Assembly: GCA_019242475.1 (NCBI GenBank)
Contig: JAFAVK010000010.1
Coordinates: 41,848 to 105,847, forward strand
Origin: Acidobacteriota bacterium
Lineage (GTDB): Bacteria > Acidobacteriota > Blastocatellia > Pyrinomonadales > Pyrinomonadaceae
Direction: 5' to 3'
DNA length: 64,000 nucleotides
The position numbers and the translations under genes were made by a program. This document shows positions 35,109 through 44,887 of this stretch, piece after piece; position 1 is the first letter of the stretch, and the number at the start of each line of letters is the position of its first letter. The notes under the pieces were generated by a model, which saw only the letters and a program-made list of their open reading frames with translations, made no database searches and was not told the origin of the DNA.

Positions 35109-36962
35109 TCAAGCGGCGGGCGCCTGTTCGCCCGCGGGGGCGCGGCGCGCGCCGAGCGCGGGGATGAGCGTCTTGCCCGCGGCGAGGTCTTTCGCGCGCT
35201 GCGAGAGGCGCACCCGCCCCGGCGTAATCTGCCCCGACACGCAGGCCGCGACCAGGGCGTCCACGACCTGCGGGTCGTAGCGCGTGTTGACGAACGTCTT
35301 GATGCGCGCGATGGCGTCTTCCAGACTCATCCCCTTCTGGTACGGGCGGTCGGTCGTCATCGCGTCGAAGGTGTCGGCCACCGAGACGATGCGCGCCTGC
35401 ATCGGTATCTCGTCGCCCTTCAACCCCTGCGGGTAGCCCTTGCCGTCCATCATCTCGTGGTGCATGTACATGCCCGGCAGGAAGTCCTTCATCGCGGGAA
35501 TCTGCGACATGATCTTGAAGCCCTTCTGCGGGTGCCCCTTCATGATCTCGAACTCCTCGGGCGTGAGGGCGGCGGGCTTCTTCAGGATGTTGTCCTCGAT
35601 GGCGATCTTGCCCACGTCGTGCAGCAGCGCGCTGATGCGCAGCTTCTCCATCTCGTCGTCGGGCAGCCCCAGGCTCTCGCCGATGGCGAGCGAGAAGCGC
35701 GCGACGCGCTCCGAGTGGCCGCGCGTGTACGGGTCTTTGCCGTCGATGGCGGCGGCGAGCGCCTTGACCGTGCCGATGAAGAGCTGCCGGTTCTCCTCGG
35801 CGGAGTTTTGCAAATCTTCGATGTAGTTTTCGAGCTGGTCGGTCATCTGGTTGAACGACTCGCCCAAGTCTCCCAGCTCGGTCTTGCTCCGCACGTTGAT
35901 GCGCTGCGAGAAGTCGCCGCCCGCGATGCGGTGCGCGCCGGCCGCCAGCTCGCGCACGGGGTGCGTGAGCTGCTTGGCGAAGACGAAGCCGATGAGCAGC
36001 GCGAAGGTGGCCGCGAGCAGACTGATGTAGAGCGTCTGGCGGCGCATGTCCGTCACGGACTGCAAGGCCGCGTGCTCGTCCTGGATGGCGATGACGCCGA
36101 GGGGGGTGCGTTCGTCCAGACGCGCCGTGGCGTAGGCGCCGAGCATCCGCACCTCCTCGCCCTCGCGCTCGGCGTTGAAAGGGGCGAGCGCCGACTTCAC
36201 CTGCCGGCCGGTCGCCGTCCAGTCCTGCACGACCTTCAAGTCCATCATCGAGCGCTCGGCGTAGGCGACGCGCGCGTCCGGGTGCGCGACCGCGCGCCCC
36301 TCGGAGTTGACGACGAAGATGACCGGCATGCCGCGTTCGAGCAGTTCCCTCTCGGTCAGGGCCGCGGGCTGCTGGACGGAGGCGAAGACCTCCTGGAACG
36401 AGACGACGGCGACGACGGCCGCGATGACCTCGCTCGAATCCGTCCCGCCCATGACGGGCGCGGCGATGGTCAGGGCCATCTCCTGGCTCGAACGAATCAG
36501 GTGCGGGCCGGTGATGCGGACGCCGGGCTCGGCCATGTCGGCGAGCGAGGCGTTGAGGCGCGCGTTGACCTCCTCGCGCGTGACGGCGTCCGGCTTGTAA
36601 GCGACGTGCGGCGTGCCCGCAACCGGCATGATAGCCAGCGCGTCCAGGTTGCGGTCGGCCTCAACCGCCTTTTGCAAACGCTCGTCGCTGCCCGTCTGAC
36701 CCAGAACGCCGACGCCGCCCGTCAGCTCGAAGGCGCGCGCGAGCCCGGTGACGACCTCGCGGTAGCGCTGCCCGTACAGCTCGATCTGCCGCGCCTTGTC
36801 CTGCACGAGCTGTGCCTGGTAACGCCCCTCGATCTGGCGCAGCTCGTCGGCGCTCCGCCCCGAGAGCATCCAGCCCGCCATCCCGAGCGGGAGGAGCCCG
36901 ACGACGAGCAGCGTCCCGAGGACGATGTAGAGCAGCCGTACGCGCGGAAGTTTTTCCAGCAT
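35109..36962 (-). CDS. Membrane sensor with HAMP and HD-GYP domains
   Basis: 617 residues. Two membrane helices (about 10-30 and 328-348) bracket a periplasmic dCache-like sensor. A HAMP domain (about 349-400: LAAGAHRIAGGDFSQRI) is followed by an HD-GYP domain with HSERVARFSL, HDVGKIAIED, HHEMMDGKGYPQGLKGDEIP and VADTFDAMTTDRPYQKG. HD and GYP residues are intact, so c-di-GMP phosphodiesterase activity is likely. Its ligand is unknown. An 8-base A/T homopolymer precedes the ATG and no Shine-Dalgarno is seen. It is probably monocistronic. Confidence 0.88.
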   Translation of the reverse strand: MLEKLPRVRLLYIVLGTLLVVGLLPLGMAGWMLSGRSADELRQIEGRYQAQLVQDKARQIELYGQRYREVVTGLARAFELTGGVGVLGQTGSDERLQKAVEADRNLDALAIMPVAGTPHVAYKPDAVTREEVNARLNASLADMAEPGVRITGPHLIRSSQEMALTIAAPVMGGTDSSEVIAAVVAVVSFQEVFASVQQPAALTERELLERGMPVIFVVNSEGRAVAHPDARVAYAERSMMDLKVVQDWTATGRQVKSALAPFNAEREGEEVRMLGAYATARLDERTPLGVIAIQDEHAALQSVTDMRRQTLYISLLAATFALLIGFVFAKQLTHPVRELAAGAHRIAGGDFSQRINVRSKTELGDLGESFNQMTDQLENYIEDLQNSAEENRQLFIGTVKALAAAIDGKDPYTRGHSERVARFSLAIGESLGLPDDEMEKLRISALLHDVGKIAIEDNILKKPAALTPEEFEIMKGHPQKGFKIMSQIPAMKDFLPGMYMHHEMMDGKGYPQGLKGDEIPMQARIVSVADTFDAMTTDRPYQKGMSLEDAIARIKTFVNTRYDPQVVDALVAACVSGQITPGRVRLSQRAKDLAAGKTLIPALGARRAPAGEQAPAA

Positions 36963-37226
36963 GAAGGAGATTTTTTTTCGACCGAAAGGATAGAATCAGG
37001 CGTGCCGACGTTCGGACGGAAAGCTTTCAGGCGGCCGGAACCCTTGAGGCCAACGGCCAGAGTCCATAGTACGAACCGGCGCTCCGTGTTGTCAACGTTT
37101 GGCCGCAGTTTAAACCCGCGGTTTTCTTAAACTTTTGCAGACTTTAAGGCTTAGCCGGGCGTCCAAGCTTGCGAGCGCGCGTTCGTGTTGGCGCTCGGGG
37201 GTTCGAGGCTCGTGCCGTTAGCTAGG

Positions 37227-37811
37227 GTGACTTTGACGACCGACGAGCAGTTGGTGGAGCGCGCGCTGGCCGGGGACGGCGACGCCTTCGGCGAGGTCGT
37301 GCGCCGCTGGGAGCGCAAGATTTACGCGCTGACCTACGGCATCACGGGCAGCGTCGAAGACGCGCGCGACGCCACGCAGGAGACCTTCATCGCGGCCTAC
37401 CGCAACCTCGCGCGCTTCCGCGGCGAGGCGCAGGTCTCCTCCTGGCTGCACCGCATCGCGGTCAACCAGTGCATCACGCGCCAGCGCCGCGCGCGCGTCC
37501 GCGCCGAGACGGGGCTGGAAGAAGAGGTCGAGGCGGGGCGCGAGCAGTTTCTTTCGACCGGCCACGAAGCGTCGCCCGCGCGCGCGTCGGAGTCGAAGCA
37601 GCGGGCGGAAGCCGTCAGGCGCGCGGTGGCCTCACTCCCGCAGGAGTTGCGCGAGGTCGTCCTGATGAAGGAGTTCGAGGAGTTGACGTTTCAGGAGATC
37701 GCCGACGCGCTCCAGATTCCCCTGAGCACGGTCAAGAGCCGCCTCTACACGGCGCTCAAGCAGTTGCGCCTGAGGCTGGAAAGGTTCGAGTTGGAGGGTG
37801 CCCCGAGATGA
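37227..37811 (+). CDS. ECF-type RNA polymerase sigma factor
   Basis: 194 residues from a GTG start; an earlier GTG at 37185 is also in frame. Region 2 is LVERALAGDGDAFGEVVRRW to DARDATQETFIAAYRNL, and region 4 is AVASLPQELREVVLMKEFEELTFQEIADAL with VKSRLYTALKQLR. It resembles the RpoE-like ECF groups. Its stop overlaps the anti-sigma ATG (ATGA), so it is controlled by the next gene product. Confidence 0.9.
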   Translation: MTLTTDEQLVERALAGDGDAFGEVVRRWERKIYALTYGITGSVEDARDATQETFIAAYRNLARFRGEAQVSSWLHRIAVNQCITRQRRARVRAETGLEEEVEAGREQFLSTGHEASPARASESKQRAEAVRRAVASLPQELREVVLMKEFEELTFQEIADALQIPLSTVKSRLYTALKQLRLRLERFELEGAPR

Positions 37812-38551
37812 GTGAGAAGTTTGAAGCCACCACGCCCCGCGGCTGCGAGCGCGGCGAAGAGTTGGTCGCGTACCTCTATGGCGAGGCGACGAAGGAGGAG
37901 ACGGCCCTGTTCCGCCGGCACCTCGACGCGTGCGCCGTCTGCCGCGAAGAACTGGCCGCGTTCGGCGGCGTGCGCGAGGCGGTCGGCGCCTGGCGCGCGG
38001 AGGCGCTCGGCACAGTCCCCTCGCTGAACATCGAAGAGGCGCTCGCGCCCGCGGCCCGAACACTCTCGTCCGCGCCCCGCAGTCGTTCCGCGCGGGCGGC
38101 GTTGCGCGAGTTCTTCTCGCTCTCGCCGCTCTGGCTGCGCGCGGGGGCCTGCGCCGCGGCGCTCGCGGTCTGCGCGCTCCTGGCTTTGACGCTCGCGCGC
38201 GCGGAGGTTCGCTGGGGCTCGGACGGCATCGCCTTCCGCGCGGGCGCCTCGGAGAAGGTTGTCAGGGAGCGCGTCGAGGTGCCTGTGCCGGGCGATTATA
38301 CTGACGAGCAGGTCAACGCCCTCGTCTTGAAGAAGGTCACGGAGGCGAAGGCGGAGGCGGCAGCCGAAACGGAAGCGCGGCTCAAGAAGCAGGCGGAGGA
38401 GAACGTCGTCAACGTCGCCGACAAGAAGCCCGACGACGCTTCCACGCAGCGCCGCAAGCGCCCGGCGCGGGCGAACACGCGGCGCGACGAGACGCTGCTC
38501 GCCGAGGACGACCTACCCCGTCTGTCCGACCTGCTGAGCGGCAGTTACTAG
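37808..38551 (+). CDS. Anti-sigma factor with zinc-finger domain
   Basis: 247 residues. The N-terminal ASD/zf-HC2 domain has the H-x3-C-x2-C motif as RRHLDACAVC (near 35-44), which binds the sigma factor. A membrane helix lies near 115-135 (GACAAALAVCALLALTLA). The C-terminal periplasmic part is Ala/Glu/Lys rich and probably helical. Coupled to the sigma gene by an ATGA overlap. Confidence 0.85.
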   Translation: MSEKFEATTPRGCERGEELVAYLYGEATKEETALFRRHLDACAVCREELAAFGGVREAVGAWRAEALGTVPSLNIEEALAPAARTLSSAPRSRSARAALREFFSLSPLWLRAGACAAALAVCALLALTLARAEVRWGSDGIAFRAGASEKVVRERVEVPVPGDYTDEQVNALVLKKVTEAKAEAAAETEARLKKQAEENVVNVADKKPDDASTQRRKRPARANTRRDETLLAEDDLPRLSDLLSGSY

Positions 38552-38569
38552 AGGCGCCCGAGGTCTTCG

Positions 38570-39097
38570 ATGAGAACCGAGCTTAAAAACTTCTTCACCG
38601 CGGAACGCCTCGCCGTCGTCCTCTGCGGCCTGGCCTTCTTTCTCTTCCCGCTCTGCGCGGAGGCCGGGGGGCAGGAGCAGAACGAGCCGCAGGCGCAACA
38701 GCAGGCGTCGCCGCAGAATCCCGCGCGCGCCCTCAACCTGATGCAGCGCCTGAACCTGTCGCGCGAGCAGCGCCAGCAGTTGCGCGAGATTCGCAAGCAG
38801 AGCGAGGCGGAGCTGCGCGCACACACGCGCCGCGTGCGGCTCGCGCGCCGCGCGCTCGACGAGGCCATCTACGCCGACGCGGCCGACGAAGCGCTCATCG
38901 AGCAGCGCTCGCGCGAGCTTTCGGCCGCGCAGTCCGCGCTCATCAGCCTGCGCGCCGCGACCGAGCTAAAAATCCGCCGCGTCCTCACCGACGACCAACT
39001 CCGACTCTTCCGCAACCTCCGCCAGGAGGCGCAGCAGCGCCAGCAGTTGCAGCGGCGCATGAACCGCGCCCTGCGCCAGAAAGAGGGTAGGCAGTAG
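38570..39097 (+). CDS. Spy/CpxP-like periplasmic helical protein
   Basis: 175 residues. A signal peptide (about 12-32) is followed by a Gln-rich linker and a long helical region with LMQRLNLSREQRQQLREI (near 60), resembling the LTxxQ-type Spy/CpxP/zinc-resistance fold. These proteins act as periplasmic chaperones or as feedback sensors of envelope stress. It is third in the sigma/anti-sigma operon (18-base gap). The last residues GRQ and the TAG stop are encoded by the left arm of repeat H8. Confidence 0.7.
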   Translation: MRTELKNFFTAERLAVVLCGLAFFLFPLCAEAGGQEQNEPQAQQQASPQNPARALNLMQRLNLSREQRQQLREIRKQSEAELRAHTRRVRLARRALDEAIYADAADEALIEQRSRELSAAQSALISLRAATELKIRRVLTDDQLRLFRNLRQEAQQRQQLQRRMNRALRQKEGRQ

Positions 39098-39165
39098 GCG
39101 GACGGCAGCAGGTAGTTAAAGCAATAATTCTTTAACTACCTGCTGCCTGCTGCCTTCTGCCTACT
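39086..39165. repeat. Heptad-array hairpin H8 (GGCAGYA word)
   Basis: Arms 39086-39121 and 39130-39165 pair at 31 of 36 positions, with the inner 18 perfect and an 8-base loop. Units are variants of GGCAGTA and GGCAGCA at 7-base spacing. The stop codon of the Spy-like gene is in the left arm. The word is close to that of H5. Confidence 0.82.
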
Positions 39166-39348
39166 TTCCCGCTTGACGCCCCCGCTACTTTCCGCACATC
39201 ATAAGTCTGCTCGCTTCTGGCCGAACGAAAACAGTATTGGGTGGTTACGCCCCGCGCCCCCGCGGACTGTCGCGGAGGCGGCGTGGCTTGTTAAAGGCTG
39301 CGTTCGGCACATCTCCTGCGCGAAAGTTACCCGGCTCCTTTTGCACAC

Positions 39349-40119
39349 ATGAATTTCGCCCTGCGCGCCCTGCTTGAGGTTCAGGAGACCACCCTGCTCG
39401 CGGCGCGCGCCGCGAGCAGGCTCTTCCGACGCCCGACCTACGTGCCCGAGATGATCGCGCAGATGGACGTGATCGGCGTCGGCTCGCTGACCATCATCCT
39501 CCTGACGGGCTTCTTCACCGGCGGCGTGCTCGCGCTGCAAACCTATCCCACGCTAAAATATTACGGCGCGCAGGATCAGACCGGCCGGCTGGTGGCGACC
39601 GCGCTCGTGCGCGAGCTGGGGCCGGTGCTCTCGGGGCTGATGGTGGCGGGCCGCGTCGCCTCGGCCATCGCGGCCGAGCTCGGCTCGATGGTCGTCTCGC
39701 AGCAGATCGACGCCATGCGCGCGCTCGGCACAGACCCCGTGCGCAAGCTGGTGGCGCCGCGCCTGGTGGCGCTGCTCATCACGCTGCCGCTCCTGACGCT
39801 CATCGCCGACGCCGTCGGCATCGGCGGCGGCTGGGTCGTCTCGACGCAGTTCTTCGACATCGGCTCCGGCTCCTTCATGGCCGCGGTCTGGGACGGGCTC
39901 TCGACCGACGACATCGTCGGCGGCTTCGTCAAGACCACCGCCTTCGGGCTCATCATCGGGACGGTCGCGTGCCATAAGGGGCTCAACACGGAGGGCGGCA
40001 CCGTCGGGGTGGGGCGCTCGACGACCTCGGCCGTGGTCGCGACTTCGATCCTGATTATCGTCGCCGACTACTTCATCACGCGCGGGCTGCAACTCGTCTT
40101 CGGCCTGCCGGCCAGTTGA
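39349..40119 (+). CDS. mlaE: MlaE-family ABC transporter permease
   Basis: 256 residues with about five to six membrane helices. The family core is LVRELGPVLSGLMVAGRVASAIAAELG (near 85) and the EIDAL-like QQIDAMRALGTDPVRKLVAPR. MlaE works with MlaF and MCE proteins to move phospholipids between inner and outer membrane. mlaF follows after 18 bases. Confidence 0.93.
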   Translation: MNFALRALLEVQETTLLAARAASRLFRRPTYVPEMIAQMDVIGVGSLTIILLTGFFTGGVLALQTYPTLKYYGAQDQTGRLVATALVRELGPVLSGLMVAGRVASAIAAELGSMVVSQQIDAMRALGTDPVRKLVAPRLVALLITLPLLTLIADAVGIGGGWVVSTQFFDIGSGSFMAAVWDGLSTDDIVGGFVKTTAFGLIIGTVACHKGLNTEGGTVGVGRSTTSAVVATSILIIVADYFITRGLQLVFGLPAS

Positions 40120-40137
40120 GCGCGGGCGAGAAAGCTT

Positions 40138-41043
40138 ATGTCTTCAGCGGATGTTGAGGAGCGGGAGCGGGAGCCGGCCGGCGGCGTGAGCACGGCCGCG
40201 GCCGAGAGCACCTTCGCGGAGGTGGACGACCGCGAACGCATCACGCCCGCCATCGAGTTCCAGGACGTGACGCTCGCGTTCGACGACAAGGTCATCCTCG
40301 ACAAGCTCAGTTTCACCGTCCAGAAGGGCGAGACGAAGATCATCCTCGGCGGCTCGGGCGGCGGCAAGTCCACGACCATCAAGCTCATCCTCGGGCTTTT
40401 GAAGCCCGACGCCGGCCGCATCCTCGTGGACGGCGAGGACATCACCGAGTACACCGAGGGGCAGATGATGTCGGTGCGCAAGAAGATGGGGATGGTCTTC
40501 CAGGAGGGCGCGCTCTTCGACTCGCTCTCGGTCTACGACAACGTCGCCTACCGCCTGCACGAGCAGAACGTCCCCGAGGGCGAGGTCGAGCAGGAGGTGC
40601 GGCGCATGCTCCGCTTCGTCAACCTCGAAGACGCCATCGACAAGATGCCGATCGAGCTTTCGGGCGGCATGCGGCGTCGGGTCGGCATCGCGCGCGCGCT
40701 CGTCGGCGGCCCGAAGATCGTCATGTTCGACGAGCCGACGGCCGGGCTCGACCCGCCGACGGCGCGCACCATCTGCGAGCTGGCGATCAAGCTGCGCGAC
40801 CTCGAAGACGTCTCCTCCATCTTCGTCACGCACGAGATGAACAACGTCAAGTACCTGACGAGCGAGTACGCGGTCGTCAACGACGACGGCGAGATCGTCT
40901 TCGAGGAGGAGGGGCAGCGCCTCTGCCTGATCAACACCAAGGTGCTCATGCTGCGCGGCGGCAAGATCATCTTCGAGGGCACCGACGAGTCGCTCCACAA
41001 GAACGAGGACGCCTACATCCAGCGGTTCATCCGCGGACACTGA
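40138..41043 (+). CDS. mlaF: MlaF-family ABC transporter ATPase
   Basis: 301 residues. Walker [11 protein letters not shown] (near 77), Q-loop [11 protein letters not shown] (near 122), signature [15 protein letters not shown] (near 178) and Walker [14 protein letters not shown] (near 198), with switch His in VTHEMNN. About 35 extra N-terminal residues precede the domain. It lies in the mla operon; its stop is followed by the perfect heptad hairpin H9. Confidence 0.93.
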   Translation: MSSADVEEREREPAGGVSTAAAESTFAEVDDRERITPAIEFQDVTLAFDDKVILDKLSFTVQKGETKIILGGSGGGKSTTIKLILGLLKPDAGRILVDGEDITEYTEGQMMSVRKKMGMVFQEGALFDSLSVYDNVAYRLHEQNVPEGEVEQEVRRMLRFVNLEDAIDKMPIELSGGMRRRVGIARALVGGPKIVMFDEPTAGLDPPTARTICELAIKLRDLEDVSSIFVTHEMNNVKYLTSEYAVVNDDGEIVFEEEGQRLCLINTKVLMLRGGKIIFEGTDESLHKNEDAYIQRFIRGH

Positions 41044-41049
41044 AAGGAG

Positions 41050-41131
<82 letters not shown>

Positions 41132-41139
41132 CAGCCAAC

Positions 41140-42285
41140 ATGCCTACAGCCAGGAAGCGCGTCGGAATCCGCGAGGTGAGGGTGGGACTGCTGGTCGTGG
41201 TCGCCATCGGGGTGCTGATCTTCCTCATCCTGAACGCGTCGGGCGACATCTCGCCCTTCTCGCGCAAGCTCCACCTGCGCGCGCGCTTCTCGAACGGCGA
41301 CGGGCTGCGCCGCGGCTCCGAGGTGCGCCTGGCCGGCGTCCGCATCGGCAAGGTGGACGACGTGCGGCTGCTCCCGCCTTCGTCGAACCCCCTGGAGAAG
41401 GTCGAGGCCACCTTCTCCATCGACAGCGAGATCGACGGCCGGCCCGCCACCGACCTCATCCGCAAGGACTCGAACGCGCTCCTCTCCTCGCCCTCCATCC
41501 TCGGCGCCGAGAAGGTCATCAACCTCACCCCGGGCGGCGCCGCCGCCGAGCACGTCAAGGACGGCGACCTCATCCCGCCCGGCGACGAGGGCGGCACCGT
41601 GCAGGCGCTCACGCAGTCGGGCACGCGCCTGGTGGATCAGCTCAACGAACTCTCCAAGCAGTTCACCGACATCTCCCAGAAGGTCAACCAGGGCCAGGGC
41701 ACCATCGGCCAGTTCGTCAACAACGAGGCGTTCTACAACAACCTCAACTCGACCATCCGCGACCTGAACGACCTCGTCCGCCAGATTCAGACGGGCCAGG
41801 GCTCGGCCGGGCGCTTCGTCAACGACCCGGCGCTCTACAACAACCTGAACGAGGTCAGCCGCTCGCTCCAGGAGATCGCCGACGGCCTCAAGCAGGGGCG
41901 CGGCACGGCCGGCAAGCTCCTCACCGACGACGCCATCTACAACGAGGCGCGCGGGGCCATCGCCCGCCTCAACCGCTCGGTGGACAACATCGACCTCATC
42001 GTCAACGACCTCCGCCAGGGGCGCGGCACCGCGGGCAAGCTCCTCACCGACGAGGCCATCTACAACGACGCCCGCTCGGCCATCGCCCGCTTCAACACCG
42101 CCGCCGAGCGCATCGACAACGTCGTCGCTGGCGTCCAGCGCGGCGAGGGCACGGCCGGCAAACTCCTCACCGACGACCAGCTCTACAACAACGTCAACCA
42201 GCTCTCCGCCGAGACCGTCAAACTCATCTACGACTTCCGCCAGAACCCCAAAAAATACCTGACTATCAAGTTCCAGCTATTCTGA
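41140..42285 (+). CDS. mlaD: MlaD-family (MCE domain) lipid transport protein
   Basis: 381 residues. A membrane helix (about 12-33) is followed by an MCE domain (about 36-120: KLHLRARFSNGDGLRRGSEVRLAGVRIGKV). The C-terminal region (about 175-370) consists of about five copies of a 40-residue unit with core GRGTAGKLLTDDAIYN (also GQGTIGQFVNNEAFYN and GEGTAGKLLTDDQLYN). These would form a long helical needle across the periplasm. The usual MlaD is much shorter (about 180 residues), so this is an extended form. Confidence 0.9.
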   Translation: MPTARKRVGIREVRVGLLVVVAIGVLIFLILNASGDISPFSRKLHLRARFSNGDGLRRGSEVRLAGVRIGKVDDVRLLPPSSNPLEKVEATFSIDSEIDGRPATDLIRKDSNALLSSPSILGAEKVINLTPGGAAAEHVKDGDLIPPGDEGGTVQALTQSGTRLVDQLNELSKQFTDISQKVNQGQGTIGQFVNNEAFYNNLNSTIRDLNDLVRQIQTGQGSAGRFVNDPALYNNLNEVSRSLQEIADGLKQGRGTAGKLLTDDAIYNEARGAIARLNRSVDNIDLIVNDLRQGRGTAGKLLTDEAIYNDARSAIARFNTAAERIDNVVAGVQRGEGTAGKLLTDDQLYNNVNQLSAETVKLIYDFRQNPKKYLTIKFQLF

Positions 42286-42304
42286 CGGCATCTCCTTGTA
42301 GCTG

Positions 42305-42368
42305 AAAAATTAAGTTCTTCACTGAGAAAATTAAGTTGTTCACTGGGGAAATTAAGTTCTTCACTGAG
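42305..42368. repeat. Three tandem ~21-base repeats after mlaD
   Basis: Units 42305-42326, 42327-42348 and 42349-42368 share AAATTAAGTTCTTCACTGAG with few changes. They lie in the 339-base gap 42286-42624 between the convergent mlaD and sigma54-activator genes. The gap is otherwise AT-richer than its surroundings and holds no supported gene. The repeat could be a terminator or recombination relic. Confidence 0.7.
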
Positions 42369-42624
42369 CAGCGATATTTTGGTGAGATTGAAGCGTAGGA
42401 GAGTCAGAAGAGGAAGGGTCAGCTTGCCTGCTCTACAGCAAAACATTTAGCGTAGATTCACCTACGCTGATATTTGGTTTTGGTACTGCGCTTCTCCCGC
42501 CCGGAAACTTTCGATCCTTGAGCCGCTTTGAGAGCTGGTTGCTCAGGCAAGTCAAAGTCCGCATCAATCAAGACTTCCACTGAAGGCTGTCGCGCTTCAA
42601 GCAGGTGACACGGACCGCTGCCCC

Positions 42625-44532
42625 TCATAACGAATCCCTGAGTCCCAAGTTATTAATTATTCGATGCAGATTGTTTGGTGGGCTAATACCCAGCAATCGT
42701 GCTGCCTCAGTGACGTTCCCTCCAGCTTCGCCCAGAGCGTTAAGGACGAGCCCCCTTTTAAATTCGATGACTGCCTGGTAGAACTTGAGCACTGAATTTT
42801 GCTTCGATTGTCGTCCGGCGACAATCGTCTCCGGCAAATCTTCCGCCACAATAAAGTCCGTGGTGCCAAGAACCACCGCGTACTCGATGGCGTTTTCCAG
42901 CTCCCGAACGTTGCCGGGCCACCAGTACTCCTCGAGACAGGCGTGCGCCTCCGGCGAGATGCCCGTCATCTTACGTTTACACTTACGGCTGTACTTTGCG
43001 AGGAAGTAGTTCGCGAGGAGCGGGATGTCCTCACGCCGATCCGAGAGCGCCGGCATCTTCAGCGAGATGACGTTGAGGCGGAAGTACAGGTCTTTGCGGA
43101 AAGCCCCCCGTCGAATGTCCTCCTCCAAGTCCCTGTTCGTCGCGGCGATGACGCGCACGTCCGATTTGATCGGCCGGGTAGAGCCGAGGCGCTCGAACTC
43201 GCGCTCCTGTAGCACCCGCAAGAGCTTCGCCTGGACGGGCGGGGGTAATTCGCCGACCTCATCGAGGAAGAGCGTGCCCCGCTCGGCTACTTCTATCTTT
43301 CCTTTCTTTTGGGCTATCGCCCCCGTGAAGGCACCCTTCTCGTGACCGAACAACTCGCTCTCCAGCAGGTGCTCCGTCAGCGTCGCGCAGTTGACGGCGA
43401 CGAAGGCGTTCTCCCGACGCCCGCTGTTGAGGTGAATTGCGCGGGCGGCCAACTCCTTCCCCGTCCCGCTCTCGCCGCGTATTAGGACGGTCGAATCGGC
43501 AGGCGCGAGACGCGAAATCCGCTGATAAACATTCCGCATCGGGGCGCTCTCCCCGATCATGCTGGATTCGAGTCCTAGCTCCTCCTGCAACCGCCGGTTC
43601 TCGCCCGCGAGCATCTCGACCCGGCGTACGTTTTCGACGGCAACGGAGGCTACGCCCGCGATGGCCGTCAGGAGTTGCAGATGGTTCTCGTCGAACGGTG
43701 AGGCGGGGCTGCTCGTGTCACAGTAGATGACGCCTATCACCCTCTCGAACACCGACAGCGGCACACACAGCAGCGACTTCACCTGCGAAGCGACCAGGCT
43801 GTCAGACGCGACCGAGGCTTCGCACAACCCAACGTCATTGCTTAGTATCGCCTCGCCGCCCTGTAACACCTGGCCCGCCACAGTCTTGCTCACGTGAATG
43901 GCCGCACCGCCAGACGTTCTGCTCCAGCCAAAGGCAGACACGAAATCCAGCGCGGACTCTGCGGCCAGAAGGATGGCGGCGCGCTCGGCGGGAACGGCTT
44001 CGAGGATCAGCTCGAGCAGTTGCCGCTGGAGGGTGCCCATGTCGCGGATGGAGTTAATTGCCATGCTGATCTTCAGGAGCGCGTTCAGGTCGCGTGCCGC
44101 CCGAGACAGGTGAGAGCTGTGCGCCAGCAGGTTCTCTGAGTGGAGGTAGAGAGCGTCCTCCCTGCGTAGCCTGACTGCGGAGCGGGTGACAAGCCCCGAG
44201 TCGTCCAGTTTGACGTGGCGCAACTCCTCTTCCGCTTCCTCGTCCTGGTCAAGGAACAGCAGTAGAACATCGCCGACGCCTAACTGATCTCCACGGGCGA
44301 GCGGTTGCTCTTTCACCGGCAGGCCGTTGACGAAAGTGCCGTTGAAGCTGTCGAGGTCGCGGACGATGCAGCCCGTCTGCTCCCGCCGTATTAGACAGTG
44401 GCGGCGTGATACGGAAGGGTCGGCGAGGCAGACGCCGTTCCCCGCGTCGCGCCCGACCACGACCTCGTCGCCGGTCAAGGCGAAAACCGTACCTCTGAAG
44501 GCTCCCGCGACGATGATCAGTCTCGGCTTCAT
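42625..44532 (-). CDS. FHA-GAF sigma54-dependent transcriptional activator
   Basis: 635 residues. The N-terminal FHA domain (about 1-100) has [23 protein letters not shown] and [15 protein letters not shown], the pattern that binds phosphothreonine. A GAF domain follows (about 150-300). The AAA+ domain (about 325-560) has [21 protein letters not shown] for sigma54 contact and [12 protein letters not shown] Fis-type HTH ends the protein ([19 protein letters not shown]). The ATG at 44532 gives a start that fits the FHA fold. It is divergent from the 44888 gene, whose promoter is of the sigma54 type. Base composition is lower in GC than neighbours. Confidence 0.92.
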   Translation of the reverse strand: MKPRLIIVAGAFRGTVFALTGDEVVVGRDAGNGVCLADPSVSRRHCLIRREQTGCIVRDLDSFNGTFVNGLPVKEQPLARGDQLGVGDVLLLFLDQDEEAEEELRHVKLDDSGLVTRSAVRLRREDALYLHSENLLAHSSHLSRAARDLNALLKISMAINSIRDMGTLQRQLLELILEAVPAERAAILLAAESALDFVSAFGWSRTSGGAAIHVSKTVAGQVLQGGEAILSNDVGLCEASVASDSLVASQVKSLLCVPLSVFERVIGVIYCDTSSPASPFDENHLQLLTAIAGVASVAVENVRRVEMLAGENRRLQEELGLESSMIGESAPMRNVYQRISRLAPADSTVLIRGESGTGKELAARAIHLNSGRRENAFVAVNCATLTEHLLESELFGHEKGAFTGAIAQKKGKIEVAERGTLFLDEVGELPPPVQAKLLRVLQEREFERLGSTRPIKSDVRVIAATNRDLEEDIRRGAFRKDLYFRLNVISLKMPALSDRREDIPLLANYFLAKYSRKCKRKMTGISPEAHACLEEYWWPGNVRELENAIEYAVVLGTTDFIVAEDLPETIVAGRQSKQNSVLKFYQAVIEFKRGLVLNALGEAGGNVTEAARLLGISPPNNLHRIINNLGLRDSL

Positions 44533-44667
44533 ATCTTCGGGAACGGGCTGGCGGCCTGAGTCTTTAAATACGAGAAATATCGGGCAGGCCCGGCAGCGGT
44601 AAGTAGATTCTATTATGCAGCCCCCGAATTTAGAACCCCGCGGCATATCCGGCGACAGCATTCAACA

Positions 44668-44706
44668 GTATCACCGCTGATACACGTGAGCTATCACCCC
44701 TGATAG
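44668..44706. promoter_or_regulatory. Two palindromic upstream activator sites
   Basis: Two perfect palindromes share TATCA-N4-TGATA: GTATCACCGCTGATAC (44668-44683) and CTATCACCCCTGATAG (44691-44706), with centres 23 bases apart, about two helical turns. They lie about 106-144 bases upstream of the -12 element of the promoter at 44799, the typical position for enhancer sites of a dimeric sigma54 activator. The divergent activator at 42625 is the obvious candidate to bind them. Confidence 0.75.
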
Positions 44707-44798
44707 CCCTCTCGGCCCTCCCCCGCCCGCCCGCGGGGATAACGTTCCAATTTCTTCCCAATTCCTTCGCGGGCGGTCTGCGGCCCCTCCTCCCCGGG

Positions 44799-44814
44799 TG
44801 GCACGCCGATAGCA
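44799..44814 (+). promoter_or_regulatory. Sigma54 (-24/-12) promoter
   Basis: TGGCACG-N4-TAGCA, differing from the consensus TGGCACG-N4-TTGCA at one base. The GG (44800-44801) and GC (44812-44813) are separated by exactly 10 bases. Transcription should begin near 44825 and the gene at 44888 follows. Confidence 0.8.
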
Positions 44815-44887
44815 ACAGGGCGAGGCGTTACGACTGGCGGTGTCAGCCGTCGAAGAGAAATAACCTACAGCCGAAGGAGAGTCTGAG

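Noticed and set aside
42228..42446. Small minus-strand frame with LSEELNF-like heptads
   Set aside because: The pattern is produced by the 21-22 base direct repeats at 42305-42368; no ribosome site or homology is seen.
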